NCBI GenBank assembly: GCA_029265455.1
Contig: JAJUJF010000012.1
Span: 1-35,938, forward strand
Source of the DNA: Paracoccaceae bacterium
GTDB lineage: Bacteria; Pseudomonadota; Alphaproteobacteria; Rhodobacterales; Rhodobacteraceae
DNA length: 35,938 bases
Direction of reading: 5' to 3'
Both the position numbers and the translations under genes were made by a program. Under the pieces are notes generated by a model. That model searched no databases. It was not told where the DNA came from and saw nothing but the letters and a program-made list of their open reading frames with translations. Shown here one piece after another: positions 17,856 through 26,881 of the stretch; position 1 is the first letter of the stretch; the number at the start of each line of letters is the position of its first letter.

Positions 17856-18045
17856 GCAGCGCGAGGCCGAGGGCAGCCCCCGCGACCGAGGCGAGGTTGA
17901 CGCTGACGAGGCGCCGGAGTCGGGCGTTCGCCTCGGACGACGGAAGGCCCGCGCCGCGGATCCGGTAGCCCTCCCGGATGCAGTAGCCGAGGCCGACAAG
18001 GCCGCCCGCGACGAGAAGGGCACCGAGGATCGCCAGCAAGATCAT
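17830..18045 (-). CDS. small two-helix membrane protein, conserved hypothetical
   Basis: 71 residues: a first hydrophobic helix (about 2-22), a basic loop with CIREGYRIRG and a NARLRRLVSVNLAS stretch, then a second helix (about 52-70). I recognise the style of a small alphaproteobacterial inner-membrane protein but no named family or function. Start ATG at 18045; divergent from gapR. Its last 26 bases overlap the 3' end of the hydrolase gene on the other strand. Confidence 0.65.
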   Translation of the reverse strand: MILLAILGALLVAGGLVGLGYCIREGYRIRGAGLPSSEANARLRRLVSVNLASVAGAALGLALLTAYFVLR

Positions 18046-18093
18046 GGAGTTGCGCCTTTGCTTCCCCTCCCCGTTACCGGAGCCGGATCAGGC

Positions 18094-18122
18094 TTGCAAG
18101 GGGTGGCGCGGCGCGGTTAGGA
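18094..18122 (+). promoter_or_regulatory. putative gapR promoter
   Basis: TTGCAA (18094-18099), 17-bp spacer, TTAGGA (18117-18122), 28 bp before the gapR ATG. This leaves a short leader containing the GGAGGAGAG ribosome site. By eye. Confidence 0.35.
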
Positions 18123-18150
18123 GAACGCCCCGAGGGGCCGGAGGAGAGAC

Positions 18151-18426
18151 ATGGAAGACGTCCTGGACGATATTGAAGGCGAACAGGCAAGCGCGTTTCG
18201 GGTCACGGCCGGGGAACTCCGGCAGTTCGTCGAGCGGTACGAGCGGCTCGAGGAGGAGAAGAAGGCGATCGCCGATCACCAGAAGGAGGTGATGGCGGAG
18301 GCCAAGGGCCGCGGCTACGACGTCAAGGTGCTGAAGAAGCTGATCGCGCTCAGGAAGAAGGACCCGCAGGACATCTCCGAGGAGGAGGCGATCCTTCAGG
18401 TCTACCGCGAGGCGCTCGGCATGTGA
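18151..18426 (+). CDS. gapR: GapR-family nucleoid-associated DNA-binding protein (DUF2312)
   Basis: 91 residues, the full family length. In Caulobacter GapR is an essential protein that binds overtwisted, AT-rich DNA ahead of replication forks and stimulates topoisomerases. Family signature seen: [20 protein letters not shown], then [20 protein letters not shown] and the C-terminal Y-R segment. Mostly helical and highly charged, with a coiled-coil heptad pattern over residues 20-50, consistent with the dimer/tetramer clamp. GGAGGAG precedes the ATG. A strong hairpin follows the stop. Confidence 0.93.
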   Translation: MEDVLDDIEGEQASAFRVTAGELRQFVERYERLEEEKKAIADHQKEVMAEAKGRGYDVKVLKKLIALRKKDPQDISEEEAILQVYREALGM

Positions 18427-18465
18427 TTGCCGCGCGAGCCGGGCCTTCGCGGCCCGGGCGCAATC
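18425..18465 (+). promoter_or_regulatory. strong hairpin between gapR and the glycosylase gene
   Basis: Inner stem CCGGGCC (18439-18445), loop TTCGC, GGCCCGG (18451-18457), enclosed by GATTGC (18425-18430) and GCAATC (18460-18465). It overlaps the gapR stop and ends where the GGAGG ribosome site of the next gene begins. No T-tract, so it is more likely to stabilise the gapR 3' end or influence downstream translation than to terminate. Confidence 0.5.
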
Positions 18466-18479
18466 GGAGGAGCCATCAG

Positions 18480-19088
18480 GTGGCGGAATCGATCGAGCAG
18501 CTCGAGGCGCAGATCCGGGCCTGCCGGATCTGCGCGGAGCGGTTCGCTGCCACCGCGACCCGCCACGCGCCGCAGCCGATCGTGCATCTCTCCGACCGCG
18601 CGCCGGTGCTGATCGCGAGCCAGGCGGCCGGGCTCAGGGCCCATGGAAGCGGGCTGCCGTTCGACGATGCTTCGGGCGACCGGCTGCGCTTCTGGCTCGG
18701 CGTGGACCGGGCCACCTTCTACGACCGCGATCTCTTCACCATCGCGCCGATGGCCTTCTGCTTTCCCGGCTACGATGCGAAGGGCCATGACCTGCCGCCG
18801 CCACCGATCTGCGCCGCGACGTGGCGGGCGCGTGTGCTCGCGGCGATGCCGCAGGTGCGGCTCTCGGTGCTGATCGGCGGCTACGCGCAGAAGTGGCACC
18901 TCGGGACGAGAAGCGTCAGCGACGCGGTGGCGCGCTGGCGGGAATTTGCGCCGGCGGCAATCCCGCTGCCGCATCCGTCCTGGCGGAATACCGGCTGGCT
19001 GAAACGGAACCCGTGGTTCGAGGCGGAACTCGTGCCGGTCCTGCGGAGGCGGGTAGCGGAAATGCTCGCCGGCCGGGCAGCGGCGTGA
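18480..19088 (+). CDS. uracil-DNA glycosylase superfamily protein with Fe-S cysteines
   Basis: 202 residues of the UDG fold. Four cysteines, C15 and C18 (CRIC) plus C94 and C111, match the spacing of the 4Fe-4S ligands in family 4/5 and related glycosylases. Motif 1 region IASQAAGLRAHGSGLPFDD corresponds to the GQAPG..E..G.PF segment; motif 2 is LPHPSWRNTGW. The usual catalytic acidic residue after the motif 1 GQAPG is not evident, so activity may differ from classical UDG. The GTG start at 18480 has GGAGG nine bases upstream. Overlaps the next gene by four bases. Confidence 0.85.
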   Translation: MAESIEQLEAQIRACRICAERFAATATRHAPQPIVHLSDRAPVLIASQAAGLRAHGSGLPFDDASGDRLRFWLGVDRATFYDRDLFTIAPMAFCFPGYDAKGHDLPPPPICAATWRARVLAAMPQVRLSVLIGGYAQKWHLGTRSVSDAVARWREFAPAAIPLPHPSWRNTGWLKRNPWFEAELVPVLRRRVAEMLAGRAAA

Positions 19089-19861
19089 GCGGGACACCGA
19101 TCGACGCGGCCCGTGCTGCGCTCGAGGCCGCGGGCGACGATGCCGGGCTCCGGATGGCCTTCTATGGTCAGGTGCTTGCGGCGGAACTCTACGTCCTGCT
19201 CGAGGCAGAGCCCGAGGGGGAGCGGCTCAGGCCGCTCGTGCTCGAGACGGAGGCCGGGCGGCTCGTGCTCGCCTTCGATCTGCCCGAACGGATGGCGGCG
19301 TTTCTGACTGCGCCGAAGGATTACATTGCCGTCGCCGGACGTTCGCTGGTCGCGATGCTGGCGGGGCAGGGGATCGGCATCGCGCTCAATCCGGAGGTCG
19401 CGCCGTCGGCAAGCGTGATCGGACCGGAAGCCGTCGACTGGCTCGCGGAAGCGGGGAGGCCGGTAACGGCCGAGCCGGCCCGGATCATCGCTTTCCGGGA
19501 GCCCGCAGACGTTCCCGCCGCCCTGGTCCGGATGCTCGAGTTCCGCCTCGGCGCCTATGCCGGGCGGGTGAGCGCCGCGTATCTTGCCCGCGCCGAATAT
19601 GAGGGCGGTGGCGAGGGGCTGGTCCTTGCCGTCGCCGGCGTCCCCGGTTCGGGCGAAGCTGCGGTCGCTGCGGCGATCGACGAGGCGGTGCGCTTCAGCG
19701 GTGCCGATGGCGTGCGGCTCGACGTGATCTTCCCCGGCGAAGCGGCGCTCGCCCGTATCTCGCGCGTCGGCATTGCCTTCCGGCCCGAACCTCCGGAACA
19801 ACCACGCCGGCAGCCGCAGGCGCCGGGGAGCGACCCGGCAAGGCCGCCACGGCTGCGGTAG
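19085..19861 (+). CDS. SseB-family protein
   Basis: 258 residues. The N-terminal part (about 10-110) fits the SseB domain: FYGQVLAAELYVLLEAEPEG, LVLETEAGRLVLAFDLPERM, and YIAVAGRSLVAMLAGQGIGIALNP. A second domain (about 125-230) fits the SseB C-terminal region. SseB was named for enhanced serine sensitivity in E. coli; its biochemical role is not known. The GTG start overlaps the glycosylase stop (GTGA), so translation is probably coupled. The C-terminal 25 residues are proline/arginine-rich and probably disordered. Confidence 0.8.
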   Translation: MSGTPIDAARAALEAAGDDAGLRMAFYGQVLAAELYVLLEAEPEGERLRPLVLETEAGRLVLAFDLPERMAAFLTAPKDYIAVAGRSLVAMLAGQGIGIALNPEVAPSASVIGPEAVDWLAEAGRPVTAEPARIIAFREPADVPAALVRMLEFRLGAYAGRVSAAYLARAEYEGGGEGLVLAVAGVPGSGEAAVAAAIDEAVRFSGADGVRLDVIFPGEAALARISRVGIAFRPEPPEQPRRQPQAPGSDPARPPRLR

Positions 19862-19862
19862 C

Positions 19863-20798
19863 TCAGTATCCAAGGCTCCGGTCGACGAGATGGAGGAGCG
19901 GCTCACCCGCCTCGCCGCGGCGGATGTTCTCCGCGATCGTCTCCGACGCGGTTTCCGGCCGGGTCGCGGCGGCGATGTGCGGGGTGACGGTGACACGCGG
20001 ATGCGTCCAGTAGGGATGGTCGGGGGGCAGGGGTTCCTCGCGGAAGACATCGAGCGTCGCATGTGCGACCTGCCCGGAATCGAGCGCGGCGAGAAGCGCG
20101 CCGTCATCGATCAGCGTGCCGCGACCCGGATTGATGATGCGTGCACCGCGCGGCAGAAGTGCAAGACGGGAGGCATCGAGAAGATTCTCCGTCGCCCGGG
20201 TCGCCGGCAGCAGCAGGACGAGTATCTCCGCCCGTGACAGCGTCCGGGCAAGGCCGTCCGCACCATGTTCCCTCTCGATCGCGGGATGCGGCGGTTTCGG
20301 GCTCCGACTCCAGCCGACCACACGGAATCCCAATCCTGCGAGCGCCTCGGCGCATGCCAGCCCGAGCGCACCCTGCCCGAGAACGGCGACACTGCGCTCG
20401 CGGGCGAGTGGCGGCGGGTCCGGAAGCCAGACACCCGTCTGGCTGGCGAGACTGGCGTCGATGTCGAGATGATAGCGCAGCACGTGGCCGGCGACATAGT
20501 CGCGCATGCCGAGGGTGAGGCCGTCATCGACCATCCGGGCAAGCGGCACGGTCAGCGTCGGGTTCGGCGCGATCCCCTCCACCCCCGCCCAGAGCGAAAG
20601 CACGGCCCGGAGACGGGTGAAGGGGGTGAAGTCCTCGAGCCCGCCCTCGGGATTGTAGACGATGTAGTCCATGGAGGCGGGATCGTCCGTCTCCGGCACG
20701 AGGTTGATCGTGATGCCACGCGCCCGGCAGGCGCGGTGGAGATGCGGCTCGTATCGTGGCCAGTCCTCGGCAGGGGCGGCGAACAGGACGTTTGGCAT
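19863..20798 (-). CDS. ghrA: glyoxylate/hydroxypyruvate reductase A-type dehydrogenase
   Basis: 311-residue D-2-hydroxyacid dehydrogenase, NAD(P)H-dependent. Nucleotide motif GQGALG at 141-146 followed by WSR (a basic residue that favours NADPH in this subgroup). Catalytic R226 (NPGRG), E255 (REEPLPPDHPYW) and H274 (TPHIAA). LSLWAGVEGI (67-76) in the substrate domain is typical of GhrA. Expected reaction: reduction of glyoxylate and hydroxypyruvate. The ATG at 20798 has GGGAG six bases upstream. Lies 52 bp after rodA on the same strand and is convergent with the SseB-like gene, one base apart. Confidence 0.88.
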   Translation of the reverse strand: MPNVLFAAPAEDWPRYEPHLHRACRARGITINLVPETDDPASMDYIVYNPEGGLEDFTPFTRLRAVLSLWAGVEGIAPNPTLTVPLARMVDDGLTLGMRDYVAGHVLRYHLDIDASLASQTGVWLPDPPPLARERSVAVLGQGALGLACAEALAGLGFRVVGWSRSPKPPHPAIEREHGADGLARTLSRAEILVLLLPATRATENLLDASRLALLPRGARIINPGRGTLIDDGALLAALDSGQVAHATLDVFREEPLPPDHPYWTHPRVTVTPHIAAATRPETASETIAENIRRGEAGEPLLHLVDRSLGY

Positions 20799-20850
20799 CG
20801 CGGACTCCCGGATTTGCGCAGGCCCGGCAAGGGCGGCGGGATCGCCGCGC

Positions 20851-21996
20851 TCACCGGCGGCGCGGGCGGTGGACATGGGCGCTCTGCATCAGGCCGAAGG
20901 CGCCGAGGAGGACGAGCATCGACGATCCGCCATAGGAGACGAACGGCAGCGGGGCGCCCACCACGGGAATGAGCCCGGTGACCATGGCGATGTTGACCGC
21001 GACGAACAGGAAGAAGGTGGTGCCGACCCCCCCGGTCAGCAGCGCGCCGAACCGGTCGCGGTTCGACATCGCCGAGAGCCAGCAGAAGATGACGACGAGG
21101 GCAAAGAGCCCGAGCAGGGTGAGCGAACCCGTGAAGCCGAACTCCTCGGCAAGCGTGGTGAAGACGAAGTCGGTGTGTTTCTCGGGAAGGAAGTTGAGCC
21201 GCGACTGCGTGCCCTGCATGAAGCCGCGCCCCGACCAGCCGCCCGAACCCATCGCGATCGTCGCTTGGGTGATGTGATAGCCGGCGCCGAGCGGGTCGGA
21301 GGAGGGGTCGAGGAAGGTATGGATGCGGCGGAACTGGTAATCCTCGAGAAGCTGCCAGGTCGTGCCCTCCGACTTCAGCACGATGGCGACGAGACCGATC
21401 CCGCCCGTGCCGGCCGCAAGGAAGTACCAGAGGCTGACCCCGGCCGCGAACATCACCGCGCCGCCGCCGGCGAGGAGCATGATCGAGGTGCCGAGGTCGG
21501 GCTGCTTGAGGACGAGGGCGGTGGGCGCGAGGATGAGGAGGAGCGCAAGGAGGACCCAGAACGGATGGGAGACCTTCTCGACCGGCAGCCGCGCATAGAA
21601 GGCGGCCAGCGCCCAGACCACCGCGATCTTCATCAGTTCCGATGGCTGGAGCGTGAGCGGCCCGACCTCGATCCAGCGCTGCGCGCCCATGCCGACCTCG
21701 CCGATGAACTCGACGAGGACGAGCAGGGCAAGCGAGGCGAGATACGCAACCGGGGCAAGCCTCTGCCAGAACCGGATCGGCACCATCGCCACCGCGAAGA
21801 GCACCGCCAGTCCGAAGCCGAAGCGGATCATCTGGCGCCCGGCCCAGGGTTCGAGGGAGCCGCCAGCCGCGGAATAGAGCGCAAGCCAGCCGATCCCGGC
21901 GAGCGCGACGAGCAGCAGGATGATCGGCCAGTGCAGGGCAAGGAGCTTGGTCATTCCCTGTGGAAGCCGGCCGGCAGGCGTGGCCGCGATGCTCAT
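20851..21996 (-). CDS. rodA: SEDS peptidoglycan glycosyltransferase RodA
   Basis: 381 residues, about ten helices, inner membrane. RodA polymerises lipid II for side-wall growth with PBP2 and MreB. Seen: FIGEVGMGAQRWIEVG and LQPSELMK in the first half, KQPDLGTS, the extracellular loop with FMQGTQSRLNFLPEKHTDF where D276 is the catalytic Asp, and the C-terminal PLPFVSYGGSSML. GGAGG lies about eight bases before the ATG at 21996. Unusually, 220 bp separate it from the upstream mrdA. Confidence 0.95.
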   Translation of the reverse strand: MSIAATPAGRLPQGMTKLLALHWPIILLLVALAGIGWLALYSAAGGSLEPWAGRQMIRFGFGLAVLFAVAMVPIRFWQRLAPVAYLASLALLVLVEFIGEVGMGAQRWIEVGPLTLQPSELMKIAVVWALAAFYARLPVEKVSHPFWVLLALLLILAPTALVLKQPDLGTSIMLLAGGGAVMFAAGVSLWYFLAAGTGGIGLVAIVLKSEGTTWQLLEDYQFRRIHTFLDPSSDPLGAGYHITQATIAMGSGGWSGRGFMQGTQSRLNFLPEKHTDFVFTTLAEEFGFTGSLTLLGLFALVVIFCWLSAMSNRDRFGALLTGGVGTTFFLFVAVNIAMVTGLIPVVGAPLPFVSYGGSSMLVLLGAFGLMQSAHVHRPRRR

Positions 21997-22216
21997 GGCC
22001 CTGCCTCCCCCGTGCATGTGCATCCGGGCCACCAGGCATTCCTGCCAGGCCTACAACGCCCGGCCGGCCACGGGCACGCAGCAGCCACGGCAGGTCGGGG
22101 GATGCCGTCGCCTTCTCCTGCGGATCGAGCCCGCATGCCGGGCCCCGGCACCCGCCGGAAGCGGAAAGGCAGGCAGCAGGCAGGAGCGGGCGGCAGGCCA
22201 GGCGTCAGGATCCGGG
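21997..22216. other. 220-bp spacer between mrdA and rodA
   Basis: In many genomes mrdA and rodA abut. Here the gap holds GC-rich sequence with several short GCAGGC-type repeats (about 22165-22205). A minus-strand frame of 75 codons spans it but its composition is Pro/Arg/Cys-rich and has no family resemblance. No clear promoter or terminator seen. Confidence 0.4.
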
Positions 22217-24136
22217 TCATGTACGGTCGGGAGTATCTTCGGGTTGCCCGGCTTCGGGCGCGGGATTGCGGCGGCGCTCGATCTCCTCGCGCTGCTCCGG
22301 CGGCCAGGCCTCGAGCGGCGGTTCGGGACCGTAGAGGGCGCGGATCATGATGTCGCGCGCGATCGGCGCCGCGGCGGCCGAGCCACCGCCCCCATGCTCG
22401 ACCACCGTCGCGATGGCGAAACGCGGCCGGTCATAGGGAGCATAGGCCACGAAGAGCGCATGGTTGCGAAGCGCCCAGGGCAGCTGGTCGGTGGAGCGGA
22501 TGCCGGCGGCGCGTTCGGCGGCGGTGATGCGGCGGACCTGGCTCGTGCCGGTCTTGCCGGCGAGGAGATTGGCAGGATCGGCGATTCGCGATCGGCTGGC
22601 AGTGCCGCCATCGTTCGAGACCGCATACATGCCGTCCCGGACGCGGTGGAGCCAGTCGGGGTTCAGGCCGAGATCCTCCGCGGGCGCGAGCGGCACATCA
22701 GCGCCGCCGATCGCCCGGACGAGGCGCGGCTTCACGGCGCGGCCGGTGGCGATGCGGGCCGTCATCACTGCGAGCTGGAGCGGGGAGGCAAGCGAGAATC
22801 CCTGACCGATGCCGTAATTGTAGCTGTCTCCGGTGGTCCAGCTCTCGTTGCGGGCGGCGCGTTTCCACGCGCGGTCGGGCATGAGCCCCTCGGCAATCGC
22901 CGACATCGGCAGGTCGTGGCGGACGCCGAGCCCGAGCCTGCGCGCCATGGCGGCGATGCCGTCAGGTCCGACGCGTCGCGCCATCTCGTAATAGTAGATG
23001 TCGCAGGACTGGGCGATGGAGCGGCGCAGGTCGACCCGGCCATGGCCGCCGCGCCGCCAGCAGTGGAAGCGGTGGCTGCCGAGATTGGTATGTCCGCCGC
23101 AGCTCACCGTGTCGCCGGGACGGACGAGGCCGGCCTCGAGTGCGGCAAGCGCCACCACCATCTTGAAGGTCGATCCGGGCGGATAGGTGCCCGAGACCGT
23201 CTTGTTGGATAGCGGGCGGTACTCGTCGTTGAGGAGCCTGTTCCACTCGCCCGACCGGATGCCGAAGACGAAGCTGTTCGGGTCGAACCCCGGGGAGGAC
23301 GCGCATGCGACGAGGTCGCCGGTGCGCACGTCCATGACCACGCTCGCGGCGCTCTCGCCTTCCATCCGCTCCATCGCGTAGGCCTGCACGCCCTGATCGA
23401 TGGTGAGCGTGACGTCCTCGCCCGGCGTGCCCTCGACCCGGCCGAGTTCGCGCATGACCCGGCCGGCGGCCGAGATCTCGAGGCGGAGCTGGCCCGCCTC
23501 GCCCCGGAGGCGTTCCTCGAGCCGCTGCTCCACGCCGTTCTTGCCGATCTGGAAACGCGGGATGCGAAGGAGCGGATCGGGCCGCTCCAGCCCCTCGAGG
23601 TCGCGCTCGCTCACCGGGCCGACGTAGCCGACGACATGGGCGGTGTTGAAGCCGTCCGGATAGTGGCGCGACAGGCCCACCTCGGTGAGGATGCCGGGCA
23701 GGACCGGGGCATTCGCGGCGACGCGGGCGATCGCGTCCCATTCCAGGAACTCGACTACCGTGACGGGCACGAAGGCGGCGGAGGTCTCCATCGCCCTCAG
23801 CGCCCGTGTCCGCGCCTCGAGGGGCAGGTCGATGATGGTCGCGAGGCGGTCGAGCACCGCCTCGGGCTCGCGCGCCTGTTCACGGATCATCACGACCCGG
23901 TAGTTCTGGCGGTTCTCGGCGAGGACAATCCCGTTGCGGTCGGTGATCAGGCCGCGCGCCGGCGGAATCAGGCGGATGGAGATGCGGTTCTCCTCCGCGA
24001 GCATGCGGTAATGCTCGTTCTGCACGACCTGCAGCGCATGGATGCGCCAGGCGAGCGCGCCGACGACTCCCGCCTGCAGCCCGAGCAGCATGAGACCGCG
24101 GCGGGTGAAGCGGCCGGTGCCGGAAGCGGGTTTCAT
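22217..24136 (-). CDS. mrdA: penicillin-binding protein 2 (elongasome transpeptidase)
   Basis: 639 residues: N-terminal signal anchor (about 14-30), dimerisation/pedestal domain (RGLITDRNGIVLAENRQNY at 61-79), and class B transpeptidase. Catalytic motifs: S322-T-F-K325, S377-C-D379 in place of S-x-N (usual for PBP2), and K528-T-G530. It cross-links glycan strands made by RodA during cell elongation. Its ATG at 24136 overlaps the mreD stop (ATGA). The C-terminal tail is Pro/Glu/Arg-rich, probably disordered. Confidence 0.96.
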   Translation of the reverse strand: MKPASGTGRFTRRGLMLLGLQAGVVGALAWRIHALQVVQNEHYRMLAEENRISIRLIPPARGLITDRNGIVLAENRQNYRVVMIREQAREPEAVLDRLATIIDLPLEARTRALRAMETSAAFVPVTVVEFLEWDAIARVAANAPVLPGILTEVGLSRHYPDGFNTAHVVGYVGPVSERDLEGLERPDPLLRIPRFQIGKNGVEQRLEERLRGEAGQLRLEISAAGRVMRELGRVEGTPGEDVTLTIDQGVQAYAMERMEGESAASVVMDVRTGDLVACASSPGFDPNSFVFGIRSGEWNRLLNDEYRPLSNKTVSGTYPPGSTFKMVVALAALEAGLVRPGDTVSCGGHTNLGSHRFHCWRRGGHGRVDLRRSIAQSCDIYYYEMARRVGPDGIAAMARRLGLGVRHDLPMSAIAEGLMPDRAWKRAARNESWTTGDSYNYGIGQGFSLASPLQLAVMTARIATGRAVKPRLVRAIGGADVPLAPAEDLGLNPDWLHRVRDGMYAVSNDGGTASRSRIADPANLLAGKTGTSQVRRITAAERAAGIRSTDQLPWALRNHALFVAYAPYDRPRFAIATVVEHGGGGSAAAAPIARDIMIRALYGPEPPLEAWPPEQREEIERRRNPAPEAGQPEDTPDRT

Positions 24137-24621
24137 CGCGGCACCCCCGGCCGGGGGGTGTCGAGGGCGAAGCGGAGCGCCGCGGCCACCAGCGGATAGG
24201 CGAGCGCCGTCGCGAGCCAATAGCGGGCAAGGACGGCGCTCCCCGGGAGTGGTGCGAGGGTCAGCGCGAGGAGCGCCGCGATGCCGGCGAGGATGGCCGC
24301 GAAGAGGAGGGCGGCGCGCAGCCATTCGGCGAGGAACGATCCGGGAGAGCGGCGGCGCAGATGCTCGGTCGCGAGGACGAGGCCGAGCGCGCCCGGACCC
24401 GGTGCCCGGCCCAGGATGAAGTCGGCGAGAAGGCCGAGCACGAGGACGAGGGAGAGCGGCACGGCTTCCGGCCGGCGCAGGACGCAGGCTGCCAGCAGGC
24501 AGAACAGCAGGTCCGGGTTCGCGATCCCCTCTCCCGCCTGCCCCACCGGCACGAGCGGCAGGTGGATGGCGATGGTCCCGAGCGACGCGACAAGCACGCG
24601 CTGGAGAAGAAGCGCTGTCAC
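24133..24621 (-). CDS. mreD: rod shape-determining membrane protein MreD
   Basis: 162 residues with about five helices and the family segment NPDLLFCLLAACVLRRPEAVP followed by GLLADFILGRAPGPGALG. GTG start at 24621 overlaps the mreC stop by four bases (GTGA) and its own stop overlaps the mrdA ATG, so mreC-mreD-mrdA are translationally linked. Assigned from these features and position; MreD sequences are poorly conserved. Confidence 0.9.
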   Translation of the reverse strand: MTALLLQRVLVASLGTIAIHLPLVPVGQAGEGIANPDLLFCLLAACVLRRPEAVPLSLVLVLGLLADFILGRAPGPGALGLVLATEHLRRRSPGSFLAEWLRAALLFAAILAGIAALLALTLAPLPGSAVLARYWLATALAYPLVAAALRFALDTPRPGVPR

Positions 24622-25514
24622 TGCCCGGGCTCCGCGGCGGCATCCGGCTGCGGGATCAGCGCGCCGATGAGATCGCCCGGACCGCTGACCGTTTCGGACG
24701 GGCCGGGACGGATCACCCGCACGAAATGCAGACGGCGGAAATCGGCGGCCGGATGCACGCGCAGCCGACCGTCGGGTGCGGCGACGACCTGGCCCACGAG
24801 GAGGTCGGGCGGAAACAGCCCGCCCGCGCCCGAACTCACCACCCGGTCACCCGGCCGCACCGCGTCGGTGCCGTCGAGGAAGTCGAGGACCGGGAGAGGT
24901 CCGTTGTCGCCCGCGAGGATGGCGCGCTGGCCCGAGGGCTTCACCGTGACGGGAAGACGGCTCGAACTGTCGGTGAGGAAGAGGATGCGCGAGGCCCGCT
25001 CGCCCGTCCCCGCGATCCGCCCGACAATGCCGAGCCCGTCCATCGCCACCGCGCCGTCGCGGATGCCGTCGGCCCTGCCGATGTTGACGAGGGCGGCGCG
25101 GCGGAAGGGGCCGCCGGCATCCGCCATCACCTCGCCGGTAACGAAGGTGAGGCGCGGGTTGAGGCGGACGTTGTTGAGGGCAAGGAGCTGGGCGTTCTTC
25201 TGCTCGAGCTGGAGCGCGGCCTCGCGCCAGCCGCGCATCGCCTGGAGCTCGCGGCGCAGTTCCTCGTTCTGCTGGTAGACCTGCGTGTAGGACTGGAACT
25301 CGCCGACCATGCGGGCCACGGCCGCGACCGGCCTCACCGTCCATTCGAAGGAGGGCACGAACCGGTCGATGAGGTCCATCCGCAGCTGTTCGACCCGGGT
25401 GTTGTCGATCCGCCAGAGGAAGAACAGGCCGAGGAGCAGGACGACGATCACGCCGACAACGAGGCGGCGGGTGTCGCGGGTGAGTTCGGCAATGGGGTCG
25501 GGACGCTCTGCCAC
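24618..25514 (-). CDS. mreC: rod shape-determining protein MreC
   Basis: 298 residues: one N-terminal transmembrane helix (about 18-34), a periplasmic coiled coil (about 75-115, YQQNEELRRELQAMRGWREA), and the beta-domain with VNIGRADGIRDGAVAMDGLGIVGRI and GDRVVSSGAGGLFPPDLLVG. MreC bridges cytoplasmic MreB with PBP2 and RodA. GTG start at 25514 with AGAGG about seven bases upstream; 45 bp after mreB. Confidence 0.95.
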   Translation of the reverse strand: MAERPDPIAELTRDTRRLVVGVIVVLLLGLFFLWRIDNTRVEQLRMDLIDRFVPSFEWTVRPVAAVARMVGEFQSYTQVYQQNEELRRELQAMRGWREAALQLEQKNAQLLALNNVRLNPRLTFVTGEVMADAGGPFRRAALVNIGRADGIRDGAVAMDGLGIVGRIAGTGERASRILFLTDSSSRLPVTVKPSGQRAILAGDNGPLPVLDFLDGTDAVRPGDRVVSSGAGGLFPPDLLVGQVVAAPDGRLRVHPAADFRRLHFVRVIRPGPSETVSGPGDLIGALIPQPDAAAEPGQ

Positions 25515-25559
25515 GGGGCGCCTCTGTTCGGGATCGGCCGGTAGTCCCGCCCGGCTCCG

Positions 25560-26881
<1,322 letters not shown>

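Noticed and set aside
21993-22220. 75-codon minus-strand frame between mrdA and rodA
   Set aside because: Pro/Arg/Cys-rich composition, no ribosome site, no family resemblance.
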